Source of the DNA: a bacterium UBA6115
GTDB taxonomy: Bacteria > Bacillota_A > Clostridia > Christensenellales > Aristaeellaceae
Direction of reading: 5' to 3'
NCBI GenBank assembly: GCA_002428405.1
Contig: DIWD01000062.1
Location: 1-64,000, forward strand
Length of the DNA stretch: 64,000 nucleotides
Shown: in pieces, positions 1 through 8,754 of the stretch
Position numbering within the stretch: position 1 is the stretch's first letter
How the letters are laid out: each line of letters begins with the position of its first letter
Notes under the pieces: model-generated
Seen by the model: only the letters and a program-made list of their open reading frames with translations
Told to the model about the DNA's origin: nothing
Database searches by the model: none
Program-made: the position numbers and the translations under genes

Positions 1-2
1 TG

Positions 3-197
3 TACGGCTACAACATCAACGCCTCCGGCCGCCGCGCCGCCTCCACCGTGTTCATCATGCTGCTCTCAGGCCTGATCCTCTACCTGGTCTACGGCATCGG
101 CGCGCGGGACCTGGGCGAGCGGCTGGCGGCGAAGGAGAAACGCAGGAAGCGCAGGGACAGGATCCTGGCCCGCCTGGGGCTCAGGCAGGCCGGATGA
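3..197 (+). CDS. C-terminal end of a membrane protein (ABC permease-like), partial
   Basis: The reading frame is open from the first bases of the window and ends at TGA 195-197; its start lies outside. The visible 64 residues contain one hydrophobic segment (about residues 14-30, around STVFIMLLSGLILYLVYGI) followed by a strongly basic tail (KEKRRKRRDR), the usual shape of a last transmembrane helix with a cytoplasmic end. A transporter permease is a guess from shape only; no family motif is visible. Its stop overlaps the start of the next gene (ATGA), so the two are probably translationally coupled. Confidence 0.5.
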   Translation, partial: YGYNINASGRRAASTVFIMLLSGLILYLVYGIGARDLGERLAAKEKRRKRRDRILARLGLRQAG

Positions 198-556
198 CCT
201 GGGAGGAGTTTGCCGGGTTCTGTTCAGGGATGGAAGGCGCGGCGCTGGACCAACCGTTTTACCGTGACTTTATCACCACCGTTGCCCGCCACACAGGGAA
301 CCGTAAGCTTTTCGCGCTGATCATGCGGACGGACAAGGGCCCCGCCGTCAACCTCAAATGCGAGCCGATCAGGGCCGGACTGCTTCGCGGGATGTTCAGG
401 GATATCCGCCCGGGCTGGCACATGAACCATGACCACTGGATCACGGTGAACCTGTCGGGCGACGTGCCCGACGGGTTTATTTATCAGCTGACCCAGGAGA
501 GCTATGAACTGACCAGGCCGCGGATCAAGCCGCGGCACCTGCAAGAAACAGAATAA
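194..556 (+). CDS. MmcQ/YjbR family protein
   Basis: A 120-residue protein with the YjbR-type fold: it opens with 'TWEEFAGFC', has the central 'AVNLKCEP' block and the family hallmark 'RPGWHMNHDHWITVNL' (about residues 77-92), with a C-terminal 'SYELT' helix. The family is described as MmcQ/YjbR, CyaY-like in fold and possibly DNA-binding; its true function is not settled. The ATG at 194 overlaps the stop of the preceding membrane-protein gene. Length is normal for the family. Confidence 0.85.
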   Translation: MTWEEFAGFCSGMEGAALDQPFYRDFITTVARHTGNRKLFALIMRTDKGPAVNLKCEPIRAGLLRGMFRDIRPGWHMNHDHWITVNLSGDVPDGFIYQLTQESYELTRPRIKPRHLQETE

Positions 557-563
557 ATGCAAT

Positions 564-589
564 CCCGCGCCGCATTTTGGCGGCGCGGG
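564..589 (+). terminator. GC-rich stem-loop after the YjbR gene
   Basis: A perfect 10-bp inverted repeat (564-573 with 580-589, CCCGCGCCGC/GCGGCGCGGG) with a 6-base loop begins 8 bases after the stop codon. There is no U-tract after it, so it may act as a weak terminator or an mRNA 3'-end stabiliser. Confidence 0.55.
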
Positions 590-733
590 GTCAATGAGGG
601 CAATTCCTATATAATTCAATCATATTCAGGATCAGGGGGAGGACATCCCTGCCGGGGATTCGGAGGATAATATCTCCGTTTTCCTTTGCGCCGCCTTATT
701 TTTGGGCATATTGTCCGGCTGAGGAAATAACGC

Positions 734-761
734 TTGACAGATTCATCATCTCTGTTATTCT
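734..761 (+). promoter_or_regulatory. Sigma-A-type promoter for the lysine transporter operon
   Basis: TTGACA at 734-739 and TATTCT at 756-761 are separated by 16 bases. The predicted start lies just before the riboswitch at about 788, which fits a leader transcript. Confidence 0.6.
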
Positions 762-787
762 TCAACCAACTTCATATTCCTGTTGAA

Positions 788-951
788 GGATAGAGGAGTG
801 GGAAACAAGAGTACCGCAGGGGAGCCGCCGGACGGCCGTGATCCTGCCGGGAAAGGGTAACCACCGAAACAGGACGGCAATCGGAGCCGACCTGTTGGGC
901 ATCGGGAGAACATCCCGATGACTGTCACGGCCAGAGCCGTGGAGCGCTATC
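788..951 (+). promoter_or_regulatory. Lysine riboswitch (L box)
   Basis: The leader holds the conserved L-box elements in the right order: P1 strand GATAG at 789-793 pairing with CTATC at 947-951; GAGGAG; AAGAGTA; GAAAGGG followed by CACCGAA; GGGCATCGGG with CCCGATG hairpin; and GACTGTCACGGCC...GGCCGTGGAG-type P5/P1 region. This matches the Bacillus subtilis lysC leader layout from memory. L boxes bind lysine and repress lysine biosynthesis or import genes. The first downstream gene is an amino-acid binding protein, so the operon is most likely a lysine importer shut down by high lysine. Confidence 0.88.
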
Positions 952-972
952 AAGTCACCTCCGCTTTGATCA

Positions 973-1012
973 GGCGGCGAGGGCTCAGCGCTCTTGCCGC
1001 CCGAAATATTTT
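973..1012 (+). terminator. Riboswitch expression platform: candidate intrinsic terminator
   Basis: GGCGGC (973-978) pairs with GCCGCC (996-1001), extended internally by GAG/CTC, and is followed by CGAAATATTTTG. It sits between the aptamer and the first ribosome binding site, the position expected for lysine-dependent premature termination. The U-rich tail is imperfect, so translational control is not excluded. Confidence 0.55.
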
Positions 1013-1026
1013 GTTGGAGGAAAACC

Positions 1027-1830
1027 ATGAAAAAGAGACTGTTCGCAGGTATCCTGACCGCCCTTATGCTTTTGGCCGCGCTGGCCGGAGCCGAAACCCT
1101 GAAAGTAGGCAGCGAATGCCTGTATCCGCCCTTCAACTGGGGTCAGAATGAAGCGAATGAATTTACCGTTCCGGTCACGTCCGGCGGTTTCGCGGACGGC
1201 TATGACATCCAGATCGCGCGGAAGGTCGCCGAAAAACTGGGCATGGAGCTCGAAATCGTCAAGATCGAATGGGAAGGCCTGATCCTGGCGCTGACCTCCG
1301 GGAAGATCGATGCCATTTTCGCGGGCATGAGCCCCACGGCGGAACGAAAACTCATGATCGATTTTTCGGAGCCGTATTATCAGAGCGATCTGGTCATCGT
1401 GGTAATGAAGGACAGCCCCTTTGCGGGCGCCAAGACCCTGTCCGACTTTCAGGGGGCGAAAATCACCGGCCAGCTGTCGACAGTTCATTATTCCGCCATT
1501 GATCAGATCCCGGGCGTTGACAAGCAGACCGCGATGGAGACCTTCCCCGCCATGATCGTCGCGCTGACGTCCGGCCGCATTGACGGATATGTGAGCGAGC
1601 GCCCTGGCGCGCAGTCAGCCATGATTTCCAATCCTGAGTTTACATTCGTCTCCTTTGACGAGGGGCAGGGCTTTGTCTCCGACAATCCGGACGACACGGC
1701 GGTTGCCGTCGGATTGCGCAAGAACAGCGACCTGACTGAACGGATCAACGCCGCCCTGGCGGAGATAGACCAGGAGACGCGCGACGAGATGATGATCAGT
1801 GCAATGAAAAGGCAGCCGCTGAGCGAGTGA
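1027..1830 (+). CDS. Amino-acid ABC transporter substrate-binding protein, probably lysine
   Basis: A periplasmic-binding-protein family 3 protein of 267 residues. It has a signal peptide (MKKRLFAGILTALMLLAALAGA) with an AGA-type signal peptidase I site and no lipobox cysteine. Typical family blocks follow: LKVGSECLYPPFNW, GYDIQIARKVAEKLG, GKIDAIFAGMSPTAERK and IDFSEPYY. I chose ATG 1027, with GGAGG at 1016-1020, over an upstream in-frame start at 994 lacking a ribosome binding site and lying in the leader hairpin. The upstream lysine riboswitch and following permease and ATPase make it the receptor of a lysine importer. Absence of a lipid anchor is unusual for a Gram-positive binding protein. 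Confidence 0.88.
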   Translation: MKKRLFAGILTALMLLAALAGAETLKVGSECLYPPFNWGQNEANEFTVPVTSGGFADGYDIQIARKVAEKLGMELEIVKIEWEGLILALTSGKIDAIFAGMSPTAERKLMIDFSEPYYQSDLVIVVMKDSPFAGAKTLSDFQGAKITGQLSTVHYSAIDQIPGVDKQTAMETFPAMIVALTSGRIDGYVSERPGAQSAMISNPEFTFVSFDEGQGFVSDNPDDTAVAVGLRKNSDLTERINAALAEIDQETRDEMMISAMKRQPLSE

Positions 1831-1849
1831 TTCCCGTTCTGCCGGAAAA

Positions 1850-1878
1850 GGGACCGGGGGCCAATGACCCCCGGTCCC
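1850..1878 (+). promoter_or_regulatory. Intercistronic stem-loop
   Basis: A perfect 11-bp inverted repeat (1850-1860 with 1868-1878, GGGACCGGGGG/CCCCCGGTCCC) lies between the binding-protein and permease genes. No U-tract follows on the plus strand. Such hairpins commonly stabilise the binding-protein mRNA so that it is made in excess over the permease. Confidence 0.6.
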
Positions 1879-1946
1879 AAAAATGAAATCCCATAGACCA
1901 GGCACTCCAGCAACACTTCAATCATTCATTTCATGAAGGAGCCGCA

Positions 1947-2735
1947 TTGCCAAACACATTCTTTGACTGGATCATATTCCTGCTGGAAAAGTACGGCGGC
2001 CTTTTCCTGTCAGGCGCCGCCAATACCCTCCTCATCGCCGTGGTCGGAACGGCCGCGGGCTTTGTCATCGGCCTGCTGGTAGCCATCGTACGGACCATTC
2101 AGCTCAAGCGGGACGCCGGCGGCCTGAACAGGTTCGGCCTTGGCGCTGTCAAACTGCTGCTCAACGCCTACATCGAGATATTCCGGGGAACGCCGATGAT
2201 CGTGCAGGCGATGGTGGTTTACTACGGCGCCAGCCAGTACCTGGGGCTGAATCTCCCGGCGCTCAGCGCCGCCTTCCTGGTGGTGTCCATCAACACGGGA
2301 GCCTATATGGCCGAGATTGTGCGCGGCGGCATCCTCAGTGTTGACGCCGGGCAGAAGGAGGCCGCCACCGCCGTGGGGATGACCCATTGGCAGGCCATGA
2401 CCGGCGTGATCCTGCCGCAGGCCATCCGGAACATCCTGCCCTCGGTGGGCAACGAGTTCGTCGTCAACATCAAGGACTCCAGCGTGCTCAACGTCATCTC
2501 GGTCACCGAGGTGTTTTTTATGTCCAAGTCCGCCGCGGGCACCTACTACCGGTATTTTGAGGTCTTTTTCATTACGTCCGTGATCTATTTCATCCTTACC
2601 TTCACCTTCACGCGCCTGCTGCGGCTGGTGGAAAAGAAGATGTCCGGCAGCAAGTCCTACACGGTCTACGGCTCCCAGTCAGACAGCGGCTCCGAAATCG
2701 AGGTGCCGGGAAAGAAAGGGACCTCCCATGGCTGA
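1947..2735 (+). CDS. Amino-acid ABC transporter permease (HisM/GlnP type)
   Basis: A 262-residue inner-membrane protein with a hydrophobic N-terminus, the polar-amino-acid permease signature around IEIFRGTPMIVQ (about residues 72-83) and the EAA loop GQKEAATAVGMTHWQAMTGVILPQ. Several transmembrane segments are evident, the last near residues 208-224. The start is a TTG at 1947 preceded by AAGGAG at 1936-1941. It overlaps the ATPase gene by 8 bases. It forms the transmembrane channel of the riboswitch-controlled lysine importer. Confidence 0.88.
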   Translation: MPNTFFDWIIFLLEKYGGLFLSGAANTLLIAVVGTAAGFVIGLLVAIVRTIQLKRDAGGLNRFGLGAVKLLLNAYIEIFRGTPMIVQAMVVYYGASQYLGLNLPALSAAFLVVSINTGAYMAEIVRGGILSVDAGQKEAATAVGMTHWQAMTGVILPQAIRNILPSVGNEFVVNIKDSSVLNVISVTEVFFMSKSAAGTYYRYFEVFFITSVIYFILTFTFTRLLRLVEKKMSGSKSYTVYGSQSDSGSEIEVPGKKGTSHG

Positions 2736-3471
2736 AAAAGGAGCGGAAATCCTGCGCGTGACCGGGCTGGTCAAGCGCTTCGGCCAAAATGAGGTCATCT
2801 CCGGCATCAGCCTGTCGGTGAATACCGGCGAGGTGGTCTGCGTCATCGGGCCTTCCGGATCCGGCAAGAGCACCTTCCTGCGCTGCATCAACCTGCTGGA
2901 GATGCCCGACGGCGGGCAGATCCTGTTCAAAGGGCAGGATGTGACCCGGATGCCCCCCAGCCTGCTGCACGCCCGCGTCGGCATGGTGTTCCAGCAGTTC
3001 AACCTGTTCAACAACATGACCGCGCTGAATAACTGCATTGCCGGTCAGATGCGGGTGCTGAAGCGCTCCCGCGGGGAGAGCGTGAAAAAGGCGATGTTCT
3101 ACCTGGAGCGCGTGGGCATGCTGCCCTACCGCGACGCGCGCCCCTCCCAGCTCTCCGGCGGACAGAAACAGCGGGCCGCCATTGCGCGCGCCCTTTGCAT
3201 GGATCCGGAGGTGCTGCTGTTTGACGAGCCGACCAGCGCGCTGGACCCGGAAATGGTCGACGAGGTGCTTTCCGTCATCCGCACCCTCAAGGACGGCGGC
3301 CTCACCATGCTGATTGTCACCCATGAGATGGCGTTCGCCCGCGACGCCGCGGACCGGGTCGTTTTCATGGACGCCGGAAAAGTGGTGGAGGATGCCCCGC
3401 CTTCTAAACTTTTTGTAAAACCGGAAAACCCGCGCACCCAGGCCTTCCTGGCCAGGACGATGCGGGGCTGA
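2728..3471 (+). CDS. Amino-acid ABC transporter ATP-binding protein
   Basis: A 247-residue ATPase with Walker A GPSGSGKST (about residues 44-52), Q-loop VFQQFNLF, signature LSGGQKQR, Walker B LLFDEPTSALDPE and H-loop IVTHEM, all typical of the GlnQ/HisP subfamily. The ATG at 2728 overlaps the permease end. It powers the preceding binding protein and permease. No further gene follows on this strand, so it ends the operon. Confidence 0.92.
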   Translation: MAEKGAEILRVTGLVKRFGQNEVISGISLSVNTGEVVCVIGPSGSGKSTFLRCINLLEMPDGGQILFKGQDVTRMPPSLLHARVGMVFQQFNLFNNMTALNNCIAGQMRVLKRSRGESVKKAMFYLERVGMLPYRDARPSQLSGGQKQRAAIARALCMDPEVLLFDEPTSALDPEMVDEVLSVIRTLKDGGLTMLIVTHEMAFARDAADRVVFMDAGKVVEDAPPSKLFVKPENPRTQAFLARTMRG

Positions 3472-3856
3472 TTCTTCCCGCTTATACTAAACTCAATCAT
3501 AAACGCTTTGATGAGACAGTCTTCGTCACCGCATCCTCCGCTCTCATCCCGGGCAGCAAGCAACCCGGGCTTATCGCTCCGGTGCGGTTCCTCTCCATTG
3601 AAAGCAGGCTTTCAATGGCTGGGTATTAAGACACGTTGCCTCTTTCATTCGGCGTAGGCTGCGACTACGGCGCAGTGCCCTCAATTCGCTATAGTCGTCA
3701 AGCATCGCTGACGCGTGCTTCACTCCTTAGCTCATTGGGCTGTCATGCTGCCTTCATCCGCCGCAGGCGGCGGCAGCATTCTGCCCCCCTTCTTTCGGAT
3801 TAGCGGAGCCATCAAAAATCCTCGTCCCATCGGTGCGTTTGCTCATTCGTTAAGTA
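3472..3856. other. Non-coding stretch with small palindromes
   Basis: No convincing gene is present in these 385 bases. They hold a perfect 10-bp inverted repeat with a 2-base loop (3596-3605/3608-3617, CATTGAAAGC/GCTTTCAATG) and a pair of CCCGGG palindromes (3548-3553, 3564-3569). The region separates two convergent genes; the hairpins may terminate transcription but neither has a clear U-tract. Short open frames here lack ribosome binding sites and resemble chance. Confidence 0.5.
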
Positions 3857-4810
3857 TTACAGGTCTGGGAACTTCCAGCCTGCGTATTTCAGCACCTGAG
3901 TGTTTTCGCCGCCGGCTGTCCCGTTCTGCCGGCTGGCGGCCCTGAAGATACGGGGGGAGACGCCTTTCAGACGGACAAAGCAGCGGTTGAAGCTGGAAAG
4001 GGATACAAACCCCACGGCCTGTGAGATGTCCAGCACCGCGTCATTGGTGGCTGACAGCAGGAGGGCCGCCCTGTCCACCCGCAGGGCGTTGATGAACTGC
4101 AAAGGGGAGGTGCCCATGATGGCCAGAAAGGTGCGGCGGAAATGTGTCTGGCTCATGTGGCATAAATCCGCCAGTCTCTGTATGCTCAGCGGGTTCATGT
4201 ATCCTGTGTAAATGGCATGGATGGCCGGCGCCAGCGCAAGGCTGTGGCCTGAACCATCCCGCGGGGCGCCGGGGTCGGGCAGGGGGAAGGTGAAAAGCCG
4301 TTTCAATTCGCAGAACAGCGCCAGAAACAGGGAGCGGACGAGGAGATTATGGTTTTCGCCCTGCTGGCGCATCTCTCCCAGGATGCTGTTTGCCAGAAAA
4401 TGGATTTTCCTGTTCCGTTCCTCAGAGAACAGATACCGGCCCTGAGTGAGGAACGGGTGGATCAGCTCAAAATTGCTCTCCCCGGGCATCAGATGGAACA
4501 GCAGGCCCCGCAGGTCCACAAACAGATAGCTCCACAGACTGACGTCCCCTTCATTGGACCAGGTTGTATGCGGGATGTTCTGGGGCAGGCAGGTGACGTC
4601 CCCGGCATGGAAGGGATGGGCTTCCCGGCAGACCTGAAGCATGCCGCTGCCGGAATGGCAGATGCCGATTTCCAGGCAGTTATGTAAATGAAGGCGGTCT
4701 CTTTTCACCGGTGAGATGTGCCAGGATTCCCCGTCCAGCAGCAGCACGGGGAACTGCGCGGGCAGCTCATACACCCGGTATTCCTGAACCTGTTTCAGTT
4801 TTCCGGCCAT
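3857..4810 (-). CDS. AraC-family transcriptional regulator
   Basis: 317 residues: an N-terminal cupin-like sensor region (HLHNCLEIGICHSGSGMLQV, then HPFHAGDVTCLPQNIPHT, about residues 40-90) and a C-terminal double helix-turn-helix (from about residue 190: LSIQRLADLCHMSQTHFRRTF and ILDISQAVGF-like second helix-turn-helix DISQAVGFVSLSSFNRCF). This AraC/cupin architecture usually senses a sugar. It is divergent from the sugar-transport operon starting at 5136, and the 325-base gap between them would hold both promoters, so it is probably that operon's activator. Confidence 0.85.
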   Translation of the reverse strand: MAGKLKQVQEYRVYELPAQFPVLLLDGESWHISPVKRDRLHLHNCLEIGICHSGSGMLQVCREAHPFHAGDVTCLPQNIPHTTWSNEGDVSLWSYLFVDLRGLLFHLMPGESNFELIHPFLTQGRYLFSEERNRKIHFLANSILGEMRQQGENHNLLVRSLFLALFCELKRLFTFPLPDPGAPRDGSGHSLALAPAIHAIYTGYMNPLSIQRLADLCHMSQTHFRRTFLAIMGTSPLQFINALRVDRAALLLSATNDAVLDISQAVGFVSLSSFNRCFVRLKGVSPRIFRAASRQNGTAGGENTQVLKYAGWKFPDL

Positions 4811-4983
4811 TTGTCATCCTCCGCAAGCTTTTTTTATCTTTTCGTCAGTTAAGCTGTGGCCGGTGCTTTTTTAGGCGCTGCCGCCATTTTCACCCTGCGG
4901 ATCGATCCATCCCCGGTGGCGTTGACCCGCGGCTTGTCGCGATTTTCTTAAAACCGACCCGATACGCCATTAAATGGTCGAAA

Positions 4984-5013
4984 TTGCATAGTTAGAAAGT
5001 AAAATAGTATAGA
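4984..5013 (+). promoter_or_regulatory. Candidate promoter of the sugar-transport operon
   Basis: TTGCAT (4984-4989) and TATAGA (5008-5013) are spaced 18 bases apart in an AT-rich part of the 4811-5135 intergenic region. The rest of that gap shows no gene. A poor -35 would fit an AraC-activated promoter. Visual call only. Confidence 0.4.
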
Positions 5014-5135
5014 TTTCAGCCTTTTTGCAGTTTACACTATAAACAGACGTAACGCAAGTGAACACAGAGCATCCTGATTTTGCCTGCCGCCATGATCCCA
5101 TCGCCAGCGATGTACAAGTATGAAGGGAGATCGAT

Positions 5136-6098
5136 TTGACAAACCGGATCAGACCGTCTTCTGACGTATCCGCGGCTGGAACACGTTTGATGCGGCTTGG
5201 GCACAGGCTGCGCAGGGACTGGCAGCTTTACCTTCTTCTCCTGCTGCCCATTGCTTTTGTGTTTATCTTCAAGTACGCCGCCTACCCGGGGCTTCGCATT
5301 GCCTTCATGAACTACAAACCTGCCCGCGGCTTTGCCGGAAGCGAATGGGTGGGGTTTGGTATTTTTGAGAAGATCTTCCGTGACGCGGACTTTCTTCGCG
5401 CGCTGAAAAACTCCCTGATGTTCAATTTCCTGGACCTGCTCATCGGCTTCCCTGTGCCCATCCTCCTGGCTCTGCTGCTGAATGAATTGCGTTTCCGCCG
5501 CTTTAAGCGCCTCTCCCAGACCATCCTGTACCTTCCGCATTTCCTCAGCTGGGTCATCATCGCCAGCGTTTCCTACCAGGTGTTCAGACCGGATACCGGA
5601 CTGCTCAACGTGGTGATGAAGAATGCGGGAATGATTGACAGCGGCATCCCTTTCCTGACAGAAAAGAACCATTGGGCCGCCACCTACCTGCTGATGGCTG
5701 TCTGGCAGAACATGGGATGGGGTTCCATCATCTACCTGGCCGCCATGACCGGGATCAGCCCGGAACTCTACGAAGCGGCCACTGTGGACGGCGCCGGCAG
5801 GCTGCGGCGGATCTGGCATGTCACCCTGCCGGGCATCAAGGCCACCATGGTGACGCTGCTGATCCTCAACCTGGGGAGGGTGATGGGCTCAAATTTTGAG
5901 CGTCTCAGCGCCTTTGGCAATGTCAACGTGCGGGAGTACCAGTACCAGCTGGCCATCTATATCTATGAAAAGGGCCTGGCGGGCGGGAACTTCAGCAACG
6001 CGACGGCTGTGGGGCTTTTTCAGTCCCTGGCTGGGTTCCTTCTGGTGCTTTTTGCCGACCGCTTTGCCAAATCCATGGGCGAGAGCGGCCTGATATAG
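5136..6098 (+). CDS. Sugar ABC transporter permease (LplB-like)
   Basis: A 320-residue multi-spanning membrane protein of the binding-protein-dependent permease family, LplB type. It has the N-terminal helix LYLLLLLPIAFVFIFKYAAYPGLRIAF-like stretch, the ISWVI-type core (LPHFLSWVIIASV) and the EAA loop EAATVDGAGRLRRIWHVTLPGIK. The start is TTG 5136 with AAGGGAGA at 5123-5130. The next gene begins 14 bases after its stop. It pairs with the following permease and binding protein to import an oligosaccharide. LplB-type systems often work without a locally encoded ATPase, using a shared MsmX-like one; none is present here. Confidence 0.88.
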   Translation: MTNRIRPSSDVSAAGTRLMRLGHRLRRDWQLYLLLLLPIAFVFIFKYAAYPGLRIAFMNYKPARGFAGSEWVGFGIFEKIFRDADFLRALKNSLMFNFLDLLIGFPVPILLALLLNELRFRRFKRLSQTILYLPHFLSWVIIASVSYQVFRPDTGLLNVVMKNAGMIDSGIPFLTEKNHWAATYLLMAVWQNMGWGSIIYLAAMTGISPELYEAATVDGAGRLRRIWHVTLPGIKATMVTLLILNLGRVMGSNFERLSAFGNVNVREYQYQLAIYIYEKGLAGGNFSNATAVGLFQSLAGFLLVLFADRFAKSMGESGLI

Positions 6099-6112
6099 GG
6101 AGGAGGGCAGCC

Positions 6113-7030
6113 GTGAGTGACAATAAGGCGCGGGAACCAATGCTCAGGCAGCCCAGAAGCGGCAGCCTGAACAAGGCGCGCTTGTCCGACTTCGTCATCT
6201 CCGCGGTGATCCTGTTCCTATGCGCCACCTGCATCCTGCCCTTTTTACACATTGCGTCCAAATCCATTTCAAGCAACACCGCGGTCCTGGCCAAGTCGAT
6301 CTACCTCCTGCCCAAACAGATCAACTTTGACGCTTATGCTTCCATTTTCCGGGACGGACAGCTTACCTACTCCATGCTGTATTCCATCCTGGTGACCCTG
6401 CTGTTCACCCTGATTGGCATGACGGTCACCATCTGCGCGGCCTATCCCCTCTCCCGGAGCATGCTGGCGGGCAGGCGCGTGTTTACCCTGATCATCCTCT
6501 TTACCTTGTACTTTTCTGCGGGCCTCATCCCCGAATACCTGCTCTACAGGCGGCTGGGGATCACAAACTCCATGTGGGTCCTGATCCTGCCGCTGGCCTT
6601 CTCCCCCTACAACATGCTCATCATGCGGACCTATCTGGAATCCACCATCCCGGAGAGCCTGTATGAGGCCGCCTACCTGGACGGCGCCTCCCACTTCCAG
6701 ATGCTTGCCCGGGTGACCCTGCCCCTGTCCAAGCCCATCCTGGCCACCCTCTCCCTGTTTTATGCGGTGGGCCGGTGGAACGCCTACGCTGACGCGCGCT
6801 ACTTCATCACCCGCAAGGCGCTGCAGCCCATTCAGTACCTGCTGAGCAACATGGTGCTCAACTCCGGCGCCGACGCCATCAGCCTGTCCGAGGGCGCCGC
6901 TGTCACCAGCACGCCGGAAGTGCTTCAGGCCGCCACGGTGATGTTCGCCACGCTTCCGATCCTGCTGATCTATCCGTTTATCCAGAAACATTTTGTCAAG
7001 GGGGTGATGGTCGGCGCTGTCAAAGGCTGA
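6113..7030 (+). CDS. Sugar ABC transporter permease (LplC-like)
   Basis: 305 residues, the second permease of the importer. The LplC/AraQ pattern is visible: basic N-terminus, first membrane helix about residues 25-45, 'IASKSISSN' after it, and the EAA loop EAAYLDGASHFQMLARVTLPLSKPILATL. It ends KGVMVGAVKG, typical for LplC-type carbohydrate permeases. GTG start at 6113, preceded by a GGGAGGAGGG ribosome binding site. It is co-transcribed with the permease upstream and the binding protein downstream. Confidence 0.88.
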   Translation: MSDNKAREPMLRQPRSGSLNKARLSDFVISAVILFLCATCILPFLHIASKSISSNTAVLAKSIYLLPKQINFDAYASIFRDGQLTYSMLYSILVTLLFTLIGMTVTICAAYPLSRSMLAGRRVFTLIILFTLYFSAGLIPEYLLYRRLGITNSMWVLILPLAFSPYNMLIMRTYLESTIPESLYEAAYLDGASHFQMLARVTLPLSKPILATLSLFYAVGRWNAYADARYFITRKALQPIQYLLSNMVLNSGADAISLSEGAAVTSTPEVLQAATVMFATLPILLIYPFIQKHFVKGVMVGAVKG

Positions 7031-7072
7031 ACCCGCTACGGTATCACTTGAACATCAAAAAAGGAGATTGTT

Positions 7073-8734
7073 ATGAAAAGAGTGCTCAAAAACCTGGTCC
7101 TGGCTGCCCTGACGCTGTCCCTCCTGCTGTCCCTGGCGCCGCTTGACGCGATGGCGGAAGCCGCTCCCGGGGCCAGCCCCGCGCACCTGGTTCCCTTTGA
7201 GAACCGGGTCAAGATCACCGTGCCGGTCTATGACCGCAGCAAGGAAGGCTACCCCGCCGTGGATGACAACTACTGGACCCGCTGGATACAGAAGGAATTC
7301 GGCGAGAAGTACAACGTGGACGTGCAATACGTTGCCATCCCCCGCGGCGACGTCATGACCAAGTACAGCCTGCTCATCGCGGGCGGCGAGACCCCCACCA
7401 TCCTCATGGAGTATGATTATCCCAAAGTGGCCCAGTGGGCCAATGACGGCGCCATGGCCGAGATCGATCTGGAAGAGTTCAAGAAGGTCGCGCCCACCTT
7501 CTACCAGACCATGGTGGACAACAACCAGCTGGGCTATACCAAGATCAACGGCAAGGATTATTTCGTGCTGACTGAGCGCCCCTATTACAACACGACCTTT
7601 ACCTACGCCAACTTCATCCGCATGGATTGGCTGGAGCAGCTGGGCCTCACCCTGCCCAAGAGCTATGCGGAGTATGTCGCCGCCGTCAAGGCAGTGCAGG
7701 AAGCCGGCCTGGCCGAGAACCCCATCGGCCTTTCCCTGCCCAAGACGGCGTATGTCCAAAACTTTGCATTCCGTGATTTCCCGGTCGACGAGGCTGAATG
7801 GGCCATGCACTCCAGCCTTGGCACCCCCAGCCTGAGCTGGTACCCGACCTATAAACTGCTCAAGCGCCAGAACGCAGAGTTCAACCAGGGATTCTTCTCC
7901 AGCGAGTATGACCTGGACCAGGCGGATGTGGGCGCCGGCGCTTCCCAGTGGCAGACCGACTTCATCAACGGAAAGAAACTGATCTACGGCGGCTACATTT
8001 CCGGCAACGTCAGCTGGCTGGTATCCTTCTATGAGAAGAACCCGGACGCCAAGCTGGCGGTGGTCAGCTCCTACCAGGTGGTGGAGCCCGGCTTTGTCGA
8101 CTTCCCGCAGATCCGCGCGGACAACCCCTTCGGCGTGATCTTGGGCTTCTCCTCCGCCGCCACCCCTGAACAGATCAAGGCGGCCTGGATGCTCATGGAA
8201 TGGATGATTCAGCCTGAAACCCTCTTTGTGCTGGAAAATGGTGTTGATGGCGTGACCTATACCCTGGGCGCGGACGGGCTGCCGGTGGTCAACGGCGATT
8301 ACCGCGGACCGGAAATGCTCAACCACAACATGAACATCGACATGACCTGCCTCGTGCATGCTTCCAAGGAACTGGGCACCATCGAGCAGACCATTACCGC
8401 GCTGACCCCCAAGGGGATCCCGCAGGACTTCACCCAGGAACTGATCAACAATTACTATGAGCTCAAGGACATCGCCGAGAAGGGCTGGGCCTATTCCGAC
8501 CCCGTCTTCGCTGTCGCCATCCAGTCAGAGAGCGAATTCTCCCCGACCTTGCTGAGCCTGTATCAGGAGTACTCCGTGGCGCTGACCAAGTGCGCGCCGG
8601 AGGAGTTTGACGCCCTGTATGCGGATTACAGCAAGAAGTTCCTGGACGCCGGATACCAGCAGATCATTGATGAGCGCCTGGCCGCCTACGAGGCCGGAAA
8701 CACCACCAAACTGCCCGTCGTCCCCGCAGAATAA
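7073..8734 (+). CDS. Sugar ABC transporter substrate-binding protein (LplA-like, large)
   Basis: A 553-residue extracellular binding protein, the large size typical of partners of LplB/LplC permeases. The signal peptide (MKRVLKNLVLAALTLSLLLSLAPLDAMA) ends in an AMA signal peptidase I site; there is no lipobox cysteine. Mature parts contain 'GGETPTILMEYDYPKVAQWANDG' and 'MDWLEQLGLTLPKSYAEY'-like blocks of the family-1 solute-binding fold, rich in aromatic residues. RBS AAGGAG lies just before ATG 7073. Ligand is likely a pectin-derived oligosaccharide from the two downstream enzymes, which is inference. Confidence 0.85.
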   Translation: MKRVLKNLVLAALTLSLLLSLAPLDAMAEAAPGASPAHLVPFENRVKITVPVYDRSKEGYPAVDDNYWTRWIQKEFGEKYNVDVQYVAIPRGDVMTKYSLLIAGGETPTILMEYDYPKVAQWANDGAMAEIDLEEFKKVAPTFYQTMVDNNQLGYTKINGKDYFVLTERPYYNTTFTYANFIRMDWLEQLGLTLPKSYAEYVAAVKAVQEAGLAENPIGLSLPKTAYVQNFAFRDFPVDEAEWAMHSSLGTPSLSWYPTYKLLKRQNAEFNQGFFSSEYDLDQADVGAGASQWQTDFINGKKLIYGGYISGNVSWLVSFYEKNPDAKLAVVSSYQVVEPGFVDFPQIRADNPFGVILGFSSAATPEQIKAAWMLMEWMIQPETLFVLENGVDGVTYTLGADGLPVVNGDYRGPEMLNHNMNIDMTCLVHASKELGTIEQTITALTPKGIPQDFTQELINNYYELKDIAEKGWAYSDPVFAVAIQSESEFSPTLLSLYQEYSVALTKCAPEEFDALYADYSKKFLDAGYQQIIDERLAAYEAGNTTKLPVVPAE

Positions 8735-8754
8735 CAACTGAAGGCTCATTCGCC

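Noticed and set aside
3715..3945. 76-residue plus-strand frame
   Set aside because: Overlaps the AraC gene end on the other strand and has no ribosome binding site or family motif.
7055..8359. Long minus-strand frames opposite GC-rich genes (for example opposite the binding protein at 7073)
   Set aside because: GC-rich genes create long antisense open frames; these lack motifs and ribosome binding sites, while the plus-strand proteins are clear family members.
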